A stretch of 35,077 nucleotides of DNA from Fidelibacterota bacterium. GTDB taxonomy: Bacteria; Fidelibacterota; Marinisomatia; SCGC-AAA003-L08; JACNLC01. Positions 1-8,134 of this stretch are shown here, one piece after another. Numbering within the stretch: the first letter of the stretch is position 1; each line of letters starts with the position of its first letter. The translations under genes were made by a program, and so were the position numbers. The stretch lies in assembly GCA_013204025.1 (NCBI GenBank), contig JABMOW010000011.1, forward strand, positions 1-35,077, in the 5' to 3' direction. The notes beneath the pieces were generated by a model that worked only from the letters and a program-made list of their open reading frames with translations, did no database searches and was not told the origin of the DNA.

Positions 1-72
1 GTGAGGGACTCACCGAAGATCCCATTTTCAATTTTCGATCGTACATTTTCCGGGTCGATGAAGGGTGACTGA
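1..72 (-). pseudogene. 3' remnant of an asparagine-synthase (asnB-like) gene
   Basis: Bases 1-72 match 1541-1612, the C-terminal part of the intact asnB gene in this window, at about 90% by eye (seven mismatches). Read on the minus strand in the same frame they give QSPFIDPENVRSKIENGIFG, against QSEFIDPEIVRSKIENVIFG in the intact gene. Upstream of that peptide the similarity stops and an in-frame stop follows within four codons (83-81). No start codon is present, so this is a broken copy rather than a gene. The rest of its C-terminus would lie to the left of the window. The frame is preserved but the bases have diverged, so it is not a recent exact target duplication. Confidence 0.75.
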
Positions 73-223
73 TCATTGTGTTAGCATTGTATTGTAAAAG
101 GGTAAATGACCCTAAATTATTGTTACAGTCGATAGCATCATTTTCATTGATTACAAAATTGACTTTTATAAGCTCAACATTTCATTCTTAAATCTGGTTG
201 AGTGATAAAACAGGGGGTGACTC

Positions 224-412
224 ATGAGCAGTCAAGTATTAAGCGCTAAAACGATGAATAAAATCAAACCGTTACATGACATGAAACGAACAGGAATAGA
301 AAATTTCGTTGATTTTTCAATGAGTAAAATCGCTGATACTATTATTCGGAGTGGATTTGAGCAATTTACAATTAACGTCGACGGCAAAGTCTCGATGATA
401 CCAAAAATCTAA
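224..412 (+). CDS. small hypothetical protein (62 aa)
   Basis: A 62-residue ORF with ATG start preceded by a good Shine-Dalgarno-like run (GGGGGTGA, spacing about 4). It ends 13 bases before the RhuM-family gene, so the two are probably co-transcribed. The protein is basic and polar with no signal peptide or membrane segment. Its C-terminal half (IRSGFEQFTINVDGKVSMI) could form a small alpha-beta fold. I do not recognise a family. It could be a small partner of the RhuM protein or a chance ORF. The stretch 73-223 before it is AT-rich and shows no gene. Confidence 0.4.
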   Translation: MSSQVLSAKTMNKIKPLHDMKRTGIENFVDFSMSKIADTIIRSGFEQFTINVDGKVSMIPKI

Positions 413-425
413 AGATCAATTAACC

Positions 426-1418
426 ATGGCACACAATTCCGAAATACTTATCTACCAAACCGAAGACGGCAAAACCAAAATCCAGACCCGATTGGAAAAT
501 GAAACCGTTTGGCTGACTCAGGAACAAATCAGCGTATTGTTTCAACGGGAACGAAGCGTCATCACCAAGCACATCAGTAATGTATTTAGGGAAAACGAAT
601 TGGAGGAAGAAAGCAATGTGCATATTTTGCACATTAGTGGGACCGATCGTCCTGTAAAGTTCTACAATCTGGATGTGATCATTTCAGTGGGTTACCGTGT
701 AAAGTCACACAGGGGTGTTCAGTTTCGTAAATGGGCAACTGCTCGTGTCAAAGAATATCTGGTAAAAGGCTTTACCATGAACGATGAACTGTTGAAAGAA
801 TCAGGTGGTGGTAAATATTTTGAGGAATTGCTGGAGCGCATACGCGATATCCGCTCTTCAGAAAAAGTATTCTACCGCAAAGTTCTGGAAATTTATGCCA
901 CCAGCATTGATTATGACCCAGGGGTAGAAACCACAAGACTGTTTTTTCAAACTGTACAAAATAAGCTCCACTGGGCGGCTCATGGTCACACTGCAGCCGA
1001 GGTAATTTTTAAACGAGCCAATGCCCAATTGCCATTTATGGGATTGACCTCTTTCAAAGGAGACAAACCGGTAAGACAAGAAATTACTATTGCAAAAAAT
1101 TACCTTAGTAAGCAAGAAATCAGCATTTTGAATCGATTGGTATCTGCCTATCTCGATATTGCCGAAGTGAACGCCATGCAGCAAAAAACCATGACCATGA
1201 ATGAATGGATTGAAGTACTGGATGGGTTTATAACTATGTCGAGGCAGGACATTCTAACCCATGCCGGGAAAATTTCTGCAGAGCTGGCTCAACAAAAGGC
1301 ACTTTCAGAATATGAGAACTATAATAAGAAATCAATCAATGAATTTTCAGAAGTAGAAAAACAGTTTCTTGAAAGCATAGAAACAACCCGAAAAAAATTA
1401 GAAGAAAAAAAGAAATAA
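426..1418 (+). CDS. rhuM: RhuM-family protein (virulence RhuM-like)
   Basis: This 330-aa protein carries the hallmarks of the RhuM family. It has an N-terminal segment with TVWLTQEQISVLFQRERSVI, resembling a helix-turn-helix or KilA-N-like region. It also has the family core VISVGYRVKSHRGVQFRKWA, RIRDIRSSEKVFYRKV, YATSIDYDP, VQNKLHWAAHGHTAAE and a late LTHAGKIS. The length is normal for the family. RhuM was named from a Salmonella pathogenicity island and homologues are scattered through accessory regions, often beside restriction or defence genes. Its biochemical role is not settled. The C-terminal 40 residues are Glu/Lys-rich and probably a coiled coil. It is convergent with asnB, with 34 bases between the stop codons and no clear terminator. 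Gene identity is firm; function is not. Confidence 0.88.
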   Translation: MAHNSEILIYQTEDGKTKIQTRLENETVWLTQEQISVLFQRERSVITKHISNVFRENELEEESNVHILHISGTDRPVKFYNLDVIISVGYRVKSHRGVQFRKWATARVKEYLVKGFTMNDELLKESGGGKYFEELLERIRDIRSSEKVFYRKVLEIYATSIDYDPGVETTRLFFQTVQNKLHWAAHGHTAAEVIFKRANAQLPFMGLTSFKGDKPVRQEITIAKNYLSKQEISILNRLVSAYLDIAEVNAMQQKTMTMNEWIEVLDGFITMSRQDILTHAGKISAELAQQKALSEYENYNKKSINEFSEVEKQFLESIETTRKKLEEKKK

Positions 1419-1452
1419 GTTGTGTCCTAAAAAGAGCACAGCTTTATTTGGT

Positions 1453-3354
1453 TCACTTCTCCCTCTTAAATCTCCCCAACACATGCTTTTCCCACAGAAA
1501 TGGTGACAATGACGCATATGCCAGTTCGCCTTGTCGGTAAGTGGGGGACTCACCGAAGATCACATTTTCAATTTTCGATCGTACAATTTCCGGATCGATG
1601 AACTCTGACTGATTGAATTCGGTAGAGTGAACTGTATCCAGAAAAAATTCCTTCCAGGGTCCTTTCAGCCAATCCACGATGGGGGACTGAAATCCCATTT
1701 TGGTGGTGCGTCGGTAGATGGTATTGGGGATCATGGGCTGGCAGGCATCCCGCAGTAGCGCCTTCGTATATCCGTTTCGAACTTTCGACTGCCATGACAC
1801 TGAAAAACAATAATTCACGACCCGGTGGTCTAAAAAGGGCATACGAATTTCCACACCACTGGCCATGGAAAACCGGTCGTAATTCCGCAGCAGGGTAGGG
1901 AGGTTGTCCCGGTGAAACAGTTGGAATAATTTCCGGTTCAGATTTCCCATGCGATCCCACTTTTCCCGAGTTGACAGTGACCGATCCATATGTGGTGGAT
2001 TTGAAAACCCTTTCATCAATTCTGATTTCAGTTTGGGGAGAATCGCCTCCAATTTGTTATCACCCGTTGCCTGGATCAGGTAATCGAAAAATCCGGTTTT
2101 ATTCTGGACGAACTGATCTTGACCCGGTTCCACCAGTCCACGATAGGTGTTCAGAATATTTTTAATTCGCCATGGATTCAATCCGCAGTCCTGAAAGACG
2201 TTGAACAGAAAAGTGTCGTACCCCGAAAATAGTTCATCAGCGCCGTGTCCGTCTAATGAAACGAAGATGCCAGTATCCCGCATTCGGCGGTAGAGCTGCA
2301 TCATGGGTACAGGACTGGTGATATACAATTCCTCTAATTGGTACAGGTAATCGGGCAGGTCAGCAAGTCCCTGTACGGGATCGATGGTAATAATATCCAG
2401 ATCCACGGCGGTAAAACCAGCTACATCCCGAGCGTATTGGGTTTCATCCAAGGGAGTACCCGGCATTGATGCCACCACCGCATGCCGCCAGTCCGGGGTA
2501 GAAATTCCCGGTTCCGGGTGTCGGGCTGCCACATGTGCCATGGTTCCGAATACTGATGCAGAGTCGATCCCGCCGCTCAGCGCAGTTCCCACAGGGACAC
2601 TCGCCCTCATCCGTAATCGAACTGCATCCATAAAGACCGCCCGGAATTCCTCTACCTGTTGGGGGTACTTCTGTGGCACAGAGTGGAGGTGTTCCATAGT
2701 GTCCCAATATCGACGTACGCTTAGGGTGTTTATTTTGAAAACACCCCAACTTGCTTGGGGGAATCGTTTGATACCTTTGATCAGGCATTCATCGGTTGGT
2801 TCATAGTCAAAAATGTGATCGCGCATCCAGATAAACTTTTCGTTGGGTTCCACCGATGACAAAAACGGGACCAGTGCTTTCATCTCTGATGCAAATACAA
2901 ATCGGTCACCATTATGGATATAAAATAATGGCTTTTTCCCGAACCGATCGCGGGATAAGAATAGCTGATGTTCCTTTCGATCCCACAATGCCAATGCCCA
3001 CATACCGTTCAGTTTTTCGAATAGCGCCGTTCCCCAATGATGAAAGCCGTTGAGGAGGACTTCCGTATCCGATTGGGTGGTAAACTGATAACCGGATTTT
3101 TCCAAATCCGCACGCAGTTCAGGGTAATTGTAGATCTCACCATTATACGTGATTGAATACTGTGGGGAATGCATGGGTTGACTGGCGGCGTGCGTTAGAT
3201 CGATGATGGATAACCGTCGATGTCCAAGCATGATCTCATTTTCAGGGCTTTGCCAGATTCCCTCATCATCGGGACCCCGGTGAGACAGGAGGTTTAGCGC
3301 AAACTGAAAACGGCGGGGATCCGTTGCCGGATGTTCACCTAAAATGCCGCACAT
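1453..3354 (-). CDS. asnB: glutamine-hydrolysing asparagine synthase / amidotransferase (AsnB type)
   Basis: A 633-aa two-domain enzyme. The N-terminal class II glutamine amidotransferase domain has nucleophile Cys2 (MCGI), LSHRGPDDEG near residue 23, RLSIIDL near 47 and NGEIYNY at 71-77. The C-terminal synthetase domain has the ATP pyrophosphatase loop SGGIDS at 260-265. The expected reaction is ammonia from glutamine transferred to an AMP-activated carboxylate, making asparagine or, in glycan loci, an amidated uronic acid or similar product. It is the last gene of the leftward operon. Its ATG starts one base after the stop of the upstream glycosyltransferase gene, implying translational coupling. 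That placement favours a role in modifying the polysaccharide over general asparagine synthesis, but sequence alone cannot decide. Confidence 0.9.
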   Translation of the reverse strand: MCGILGEHPATDPRRFQFALNLLSHRGPDDEGIWQSPENEIMLGHRRLSIIDLTHAASQPMHSPQYSITYNGEIYNYPELRADLEKSGYQFTTQSDTEVLLNGFHHWGTALFEKLNGMWALALWDRKEHQLFLSRDRFGKKPLFYIHNGDRFVFASEMKALVPFLSSVEPNEKFIWMRDHIFDYEPTDECLIKGIKRFPQASWGVFKINTLSVRRYWDTMEHLHSVPQKYPQQVEEFRAVFMDAVRLRMRASVPVGTALSGGIDSASVFGTMAHVAARHPEPGISTPDWRHAVVASMPGTPLDETQYARDVAGFTAVDLDIITIDPVQGLADLPDYLYQLEELYITSPVPMMQLYRRMRDTGIFVSLDGHGADELFSGYDTFLFNVFQDCGLNPWRIKNILNTYRGLVEPGQDQFVQNKTGFFDYLIQATGDNKLEAILPKLKSELMKGFSNPPHMDRSLSTREKWDRMGNLNRKLFQLFHRDNLPTLLRNYDRFSMASGVEIRMPFLDHRVVNYCFSVSWQSKVRNGYTKALLRDACQPMIPNTIYRRTTKMGFQSPIVDWLKGPWKEFFLDTVHSTEFNQSEFIDPEIVRSKIENVIFGESPTYRQGELAYASLSPFLWEKHVLGRFKREK

Positions 3355-3355
3355 C

Positions 3356-4468
3356 TTAAATCACTGACCTGTTTACGCACTGCTGAATGGTTTTCCATAG
3401 CAGGTCGATATTGTGTTTTTGTGTAAATCTGTCGTTGATCAATCGATGACCAGCCAATCCGAATTGGGTAGCCAAATTTGGATCATTTGCAAACCGCATC
3501 ATCCGATCAGCCATTCCGTCGATATCACCTTCGTCCACCAAATACCCGGTCTCGCCGTCTGTCACCACATCGGGGATACCCGCATGAATGGTGGATACCA
3601 CAGGCAGTCCTGATGCAGATGCTTCCATAATGGACACAGGTGTACCTTCTTTATCGCCAGAGGGCGGAGTGGTGGAGTGTAGGACAAACGCCCGGGATTG
3701 AGACATGAGACGTGCGATGTCATCATGTGGGAGGATACCTGTGAATTCAATCGCGTGCCCCAGATTCAGAGAAGTGACCAATGGTGTGCAGGATTCCCGC
3801 AACGGACCATCACCTACCAATATCAGCCGTGCATCCGGGAATTTTTCAACAACGTGTTGAAATGCCAGAATAGTGGCGTTTTGATTTTTGGTTTCTTCGA
3901 ATCGTCCCACCGATAAAAACATCCGTGGATTTTTTCCTGCATTATGATAGGTGAACCGATTGATATCTGCACCACTGGGATTGTAGATGATCTTCCCTTT
4001 ATCGGCACCCAAACGCACCAATTGATCTTTCATCTCATGAGAAACGACGAAAAGTTTTGTGGCAATTTTGAATAGCTGGGGATAGAATTTTCCATACGAA
4101 TCCAGGATTTCTTTTCGGTAAGCATCGTACCCACGAAAATAAACAAAAAGCGGGATGTTCATGCTGTGACAGATGTCCATCATTTTGACACCGGAGGGTC
4201 CGTACTGCGCCAGAACCAGTTGGATCTTGTTTTGTTGCAAATATTTGCTCACCGCTTGTTGGAGCATCTGTTCGTTTGATCTGCCCATCCATTTTTGAAT
4301 TTTAGTCACGATCGTATTTTTCACAAGAGGTTGATCGTCTTGACCGGACAAGGTGGGCAGATATCCTGAATGCAACAGATGAACATTTGCGGGGAGCAAC
4401 TTCACCTGCGCCTGGATGAACGTCTCCGAATATTTATCTTTATTGGTGGAAACGATGGCAATGTTCAC
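3356..4468 (-). CDS. GT4-family glycosyltransferase
   Basis: A GT-B-fold glycosyltransferase of 370 aa. The C-terminal nucleotide-sugar domain shows LSVGRFEETKNQ, LILVGDGPLRE, IEFTGILPHDDI and the E-x7-E motif (EGTPVSIME, Glu274 and Glu282), followed by SGLPVVSTIHAGIPDVV. This is the family 4 retaining-transferase signature. I chose the GTG at 4468. It overlaps the stop of the upstream gene (GTGA), has AAGGA nine bases upstream, and gives the usual N-terminal strand MNIAIVSTN. An upstream in-frame TTG at 4498 would give a 380-aa form. The protein is predicted cytoplasmic or membrane-associated, adding one sugar to the growing chain. Donor and acceptor cannot be read from sequence. Confidence 0.88.
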   Translation of the reverse strand: MNIAIVSTNKDKYSETFIQAQVKLLPANVHLLHSGYLPTLSGQDDQPLVKNTIVTKIQKWMGRSNEQMLQQAVSKYLQQNKIQLVLAQYGPSGVKMMDICHSMNIPLFVYFRGYDAYRKEILDSYGKFYPQLFKIATKLFVVSHEMKDQLVRLGADKGKIIYNPSGADINRFTYHNAGKNPRMFLSVGRFEETKNQNATILAFQHVVEKFPDARLILVGDGPLRESCTPLVTSLNLGHAIEFTGILPHDDIARLMSQSRAFVLHSTTPPSGDKEGTPVSIMEASASGLPVVSTIHAGIPDVVTDGETGYLVDEGDIDGMADRMMRFANDPNLATQFGLAGHRLINDRFTQKHNIDLLWKTIQQCVNRSVI

Positions 4469-5688
4469 GACTGACCGTCCTTTTGGCCAATTCCCCAAAA
4501 ATATTCCGTGGATGAGGTGATCCCATCAATGAGATGGACGAAAACTGGTTTGACTTTTTCTCGGGATGAACTTTGAATAAATTGATTTTTACCCAGATAA
4601 CGGGCATTTCCGAACTTCAGGGTAAGGATGAAATTTAATTCGATGGGAATGGGGGCGTTTTCCTGCAGCTCGTGCTTCCAAACCGTCGCCGCTAATGTGC
4701 CCTGATCCCGGGTGACCCAGTCAGGATCCGGAAAGGTACCGATGGTTAATTGGTGCCAGTCCTCTAAAAATTCTACTGATTGCTTATTGAATAAGAACAA
4801 GCCACCGTTCCAGTGCCGCCACTGATCTGGAATCCGAACACCGATTTTTTCAACGATAGCATCCTGCAAATGAGTGCATTTCACATCGTTGGTCACCAGC
4901 CCGTCTGTGGTTTTCCATGCATTGAGCGATTCATCAAAAAGGTAATCACCCAGTTCTTCAATCTGAGCGCGATAGCCGGAATCCAGTGAGTAAATGACAG
5001 TGCCATCTTCATCGAACCAAGTCCGGGTTTCGTCGTCCCAGGTATATCCGGACTTCGCCGTCACATAATGGGTAAAATCGGTGAGATGGAGATGTTCTGG
5101 ATCAAACCATTGTCTCCATTTTCGCAATATTTTCCACCGAAAATTCTTTTTAAATGCCTTATCCAGTTGTTCAATTCGGGTGATCTTTTTCCGGTTCTTC
5201 TCATCCCTGATCCTGGCATAATTGGGATCGTATTTCTTGAATAATCCGGTGAGTATTTTTTCGTGATCCCTGAATTGTTCCTGGCAACCGCATTTCACCG
5301 CTACCGGACTGAAATGTTGAATATCCACATAGTCACGGGCGAATGAAACCGGTTCGGAAAATTGATCAAAAACCTGATCCACTTTTTTGGATCGTGCAAT
5401 CATATCCGTATCAAGGTAGGCATATAAATGCTTCATGTCCAGATGATGGTGCAGGCTGGTCTTGAGAAAAATACTGGATTGATGGGCGTCCAGATTTGGT
5501 GGCGTACTCACAGAAATGACCGTATCATGCCGGATCTTTCCCTGATTTTTACTTAAGTCCGTCACAACGATGATGGGGGATTTTGTATATTTTTTCAGTA
5601 TCCCAAGAGATAAATGGAGCCTTCTCAATTGTTCGTCATCCCCGCATACCACGAAGACAAATTTTCTTTTCTGATCTTGCGTCATCAT
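4465..5688 (-). CDS. GT-A-type glycosyltransferase (GT8/nucleotide-diphospho-sugar transferase-like) with an internal repeat insertion
   Basis: A 407-aa protein starting with a double ATG. The N-terminal Rossmann-like strand FVFVVCGDDEQ, the metal-binding YLDTDM (Asp93-x-Asp95) and the later WNGGLFLFN (about 293-301) with RDQGTLAA (about 327-334) are the layout of GT-A enzymes related to GT8. These bind UDP-sugar and Mn or Mg through the DxD. Between the two halves lies an unusual segment, residues 215-265, holding two copies of a Y-x-x-D-E-x-x-x-x-W-x-x-x-D-G-x-V motif. It lies between the operon's GT2 gene (15 bases upstream) and GT4 gene (4-base overlap). Probable role: a sugar transfer in building the exported glycan. 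The fold is likely; exact family is uncertain. Confidence 0.72.
   Translation of the reverse strand: MMTQDQKRKFVFVVCGDDEQLRRLHLSLGILKKYTKSPIIVVTDLSKNQGKIRHDTVISVSTPPNLDAHQSSIFLKTSLHHHLDMKHLYAYLDTDMIARSKKVDQVFDQFSEPVSFARDYVDIQHFSPVAVKCGCQEQFRDHEKILTGLFKKYDPNYARIRDEKNRKKITRIEQLDKAFKKNFRWKILRKWRQWFDPEHLHLTDFTHYVTAKSGYTWDDETRTWFDEDGTVIYSLDSGYRAQIEELGDYLFDESLNAWKTTDGLVTNDVKCTHLQDAIVEKIGVRIPDQWRHWNGGLFLFNKQSVEFLEDWHQLTIGTFPDPDWVTRDQGTLAATVWKHELQENAPIPIELNFILTLKFGNARYLGKNQFIQSSSREKVKPVFVHLIDGITSSTEYFWGIGQKDGQS
4478..4482 (-). promoter_or_regulatory. Shine-Dalgarno site deciding the GT4 GTG start
   Basis: On the minus strand AAGGA lies nine bases before the GTG at 4468-4466, inside the end of the upstream gene. 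It favours the GTGA-overlap start over the TTG at 4498. Confidence 0.55.
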
Positions 5689-5703
5689 AAGAAATGCTCG
5701 GGA

Positions 5704-6660
5704 TTAACCGGTAGAATTTCTCGTATTCATATTTCGGTGATTTTCAAGGAAGGTAGATATCGCCATTTTCAAGGCATACCATCCATAACTAAAATTCGCT
5801 GATAACCGGGTACCCTGATCGGTGGTACTGTCATTAGCCAGACTGTTATACTCTCTGGATAAGCCTTTAAAAATCCATTTTTTGAAATGCTGGTAGTAAT
5901 TGTCTTGAAGCAGCGATTTTAAAATGAGGATATTGGTTTGTTTTTTTAGGGTAAATCCCACAGTTTTCGTGGTGCTGTGGATGTGATCCCGATAAACACC
6001 CATCTGATGTGGAAAGTATTTTAGTTTGCTGTTTTTTACAATGGCGAGATTCAGCCACCAGTCAAAGGAATAATTCGGTCGGAAATCGGATTGCACCAGA
6101 TCCATCAGATGAGCCCCGTTTCGGTAAATGATTGAACTGGTAGGGATGATCAGTCTATCCACCACTTGATATGGGAAAACGTTCGAAGTATACGTATGAA
6201 GCTGTGAGTAACTCTCGTACCCGTGTTTCGCATTGATCCTAGAGGACTCATCGTCGGTAGCAACAGGCATGCTGCTGCTGTCAATTTTCATATCGTGAAA
6301 ACATCCGTTATATTCAGGATGGGCTTCCAGAAAATCCACCTGCATCTGAAGTTTATTCTCATCAATCCAGTAATCGTCACCGTCCAGATTCGCCAGGTAA
6401 ATCCCCTCATAGTGAAGGTATAAATTCTTTACATTTTCAAAAATACCCCGATTCTCCGAAAGAGCAAATAATTTGATTCGTTGGGGATATTTTTTACAAT
6501 ACGATTTGATGATATCTACGGTCCCATCCGTGGAGCCGTCATCACCTACAAGAATGGTATACTCAAAATTGACTTTTTGTTCCAACACACTCATAATGGC
6601 GGCTGCCACAAACTTTTCATGATTCCGGGTCAGCATGAATACGGATAGAAGACTACTCAT
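5704..6660 (-). CDS. GT2-family glycosyltransferase
   Basis: A 318-aa GT-A transferase with the classic family 2 start SVFMLTRNHEKFVAAAIMSV, the nucleotide-binding VGDDGSTDGT (about 38-47) and the metal-binding DGDDYW (93-98). No transmembrane helices are evident, so it is a soluble or peripheral inverting transferase rather than a synthase. The ATG start gives the canonical N-terminus. It sits between the radical SAM gene (23-base gap) and the GT-A-type gene (15-base gap). The expected role is one linkage of the exported polysaccharide; donor and acceptor are unknown. Confidence 0.9.
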   Translation of the reverse strand: MSSLLSVFMLTRNHEKFVAAAIMSVLEQKVNFEYTILVGDDGSTDGTVDIIKSYCKKYPQRIKLFALSENRGIFENVKNLYLHYEGIYLANLDGDDYWIDENKLQMQVDFLEAHPEYNGCFHDMKIDSSSMPVATDDESSRINAKHGYESYSQLHTYTSNVFPYQVVDRLIIPTSSIIYRNGAHLMDLVQSDFRPNYSFDWWLNLAIVKNSKLKYFPHQMGVYRDHIHSTTKTVGFTLKKQTNILILKSLLQDNYYQHFKKWIFKGLSREYNSLANDSTTDQGTRLSANFSYGWYALKMAISTFLENHRNMNTRNSTG

Positions 6661-6683
6661 TACATGGTTCCATGATCACCTGA

Positions 6684-8120
6684 CTATCGTTTAGGTTGTG
6701 TTTTTCTGCCGGCAGTTTTTACCATTTCCACAAGGGAATCTAATGGAGCGATCTCTAATTCCGAGATCAGCATTCCACCGGGCAGTTTTGAAATATTTTT
6801 CAGCGAAGATTTCAACAGAGGATTGTCATCAATTTGAATACAGATCTTTTCAAATTTATCCAGTACTTGCGCTAGGTGTTTTTCCTTAACATCCTCATCA
6901 ATAGTGTGATCTTCATGGACTGATTGGCTTATTGAGTTCACGATCATGGTTTTGTAATCCTCAACGCTCTCAAATTCCTCATCATCCATGGTGACGGTAA
7001 TTCCATCGACAGCGGATGACGATTGGATCCATGATTCCAATAATGAGATCAAACTATCAAATCGTGCCACATTTTCCACCTGATCATGAGACGTTGTTTT
7101 AAATGTGTATGATTGGTAGTATTCAAGGATTTCTCGTTGGATTTCTATGGATACATGAAAGAGCGAACAGTCCGTTGGGAAGTATACAATATGATAGTAA
7201 AGGAGAACATCCCGTTCGTTACAGTAATTGACAATGTCTGGGATTTCGCGCCAGTTTTGGATCATGAAGCATGTGTGCAGCGAAAAATGCCGATTATTTC
7301 TCCGGCTGTAGTCAATAAAATAGTCAATGTTGGATATCACAATGTCCAGATTTGAGTTCAGGCGGATGCTCTCATATGTTTCCCTTATCATGGAGTCAAT
7401 GGAGACGGACATATGAAAATTACCTTGTTCCATAACTCGCTTAAACCGAGAATTGAGTGTGGTGCCATTGGTCATCACATTGATCCGGGCAGTGGGATTG
7501 AGTTCTGTGCACCGTTCCCAAATTTTAGCATTTATCGGACCCAAAAGTGGTTCACCTCCGGCAAATCCGATTTTCTTCACGTGAGGGAGAAATTCAGCCA
7601 ATTGATCCACAAATATGTCATCATAGGGTTCAATGAATGGAGGGAGTTGATCCCGGTTTTTTCGAATTGAAGAAGAATTATCACCGCGACATTGAATACA
7701 CTCCAGATTACAGGTGTTGTCAATCTGAAACTCCATCAATACGGGGTAATCGGTATTGCCATTTTCCAAATCGGAGGCATAATCAAATTTTTGTGCATCT
7801 ACGCTTCCAAATGCACGGTTATTAATATTTTGTTTGCATTTTTGGCAACCCATTGACAGATCATTCGCAAGGATGTACCGTCGCAGTTTTTGTGCTGGTT
7901 CTCCGAACCAAATTTCCCTAACTGATTGCTCTGGATATTTACCCAAGATAGCAGATCGGTTGTGGCAACAGGCGAGTGCATAGCCGTTATGTGCAAATCG
8001 AATTGATTTAAACGGAGCAAAACATAGAATTTCTTTGTCAGAACATTGTCGTGTCTGATTGTAATCTCTGATCAGATCAGGATTAATCGGTTTAAAAATT
8101 TCTATTTTGGAATCGTTCAC
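6684..8120 (-). CDS. twitch-domain radical SAM protein, copy 1
   Basis: A 478-aa radical SAM enzyme with GTG start. The core motif CNLECIQC (Cys137, Cys141, Cys144) binds the catalytic 4Fe-4S cluster, and GGEP at 188-191 is the SAM-binding motif. Before the core, not after it as in most SPASM enzymes, is a cysteine-containing segment: Cys33 (CFAPFKSIRF), Cys51-Cys52, a Gly-Lys-Tyr-Pro then EIWFG stretch, and Cys92-x-x-Cys95. This resembles a SPASM/twitch auxiliary-cluster domain, and NCBI names a family of twitch-domain radical SAM proteins with this look. The C-terminal 150 residues are helical and acidic with no recognised domain. The substrate is unknown. The glycan operon suggests a sugar, lipid-sugar or peptide modification. 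It is a paralogue of the next gene, 14 bases away. Confidence 0.85.
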   Translation of the reverse strand: MNDSKIEIFKPINPDLIRDYNQTRQCSDKEILCFAPFKSIRFAHNGYALACCHNRSAILGKYPEQSVREIWFGEPAQKLRRYILANDLSMGCQKCKQNINNRAFGSVDAQKFDYASDLENGNTDYPVLMEFQIDNTCNLECIQCRGDNSSSIRKNRDQLPPFIEPYDDIFVDQLAEFLPHVKKIGFAGGEPLLGPINAKIWERCTELNPTARINVMTNGTTLNSRFKRVMEQGNFHMSVSIDSMIRETYESIRLNSNLDIVISNIDYFIDYSRRNNRHFSLHTCFMIQNWREIPDIVNYCNERDVLLYYHIVYFPTDCSLFHVSIEIQREILEYYQSYTFKTTSHDQVENVARFDSLISLLESWIQSSSAVDGITVTMDDEEFESVEDYKTMIVNSISQSVHEDHTIDEDVKEKHLAQVLDKFEKICIQIDDNPLLKSSLKNISKLPGGMLISELEIAPLDSLVEMVKTAGRKTQPKR

Positions 8121-8134
8121 TTGCGATCTTTCTA

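Noticed and set aside
1-1452. Prophage or transposon carrying rhuM
   Set aside because: No integrase, transposase, terminal inverted repeats or tRNA target is visible; the flanking asnB repeat is too diverged for a fresh duplication.
1419-1452. Bidirectional terminator between rhuM and asnB
   Set aside because: Only a weak TGTG...CACA pairing around AAAAAG is visible; no stable stem with a T-run.
2384-2806. Plus-strand open frame inside asnB
   Set aside because: Lies wholly opposite conserved asnB catalytic sequence; no start signal or recognisable product.
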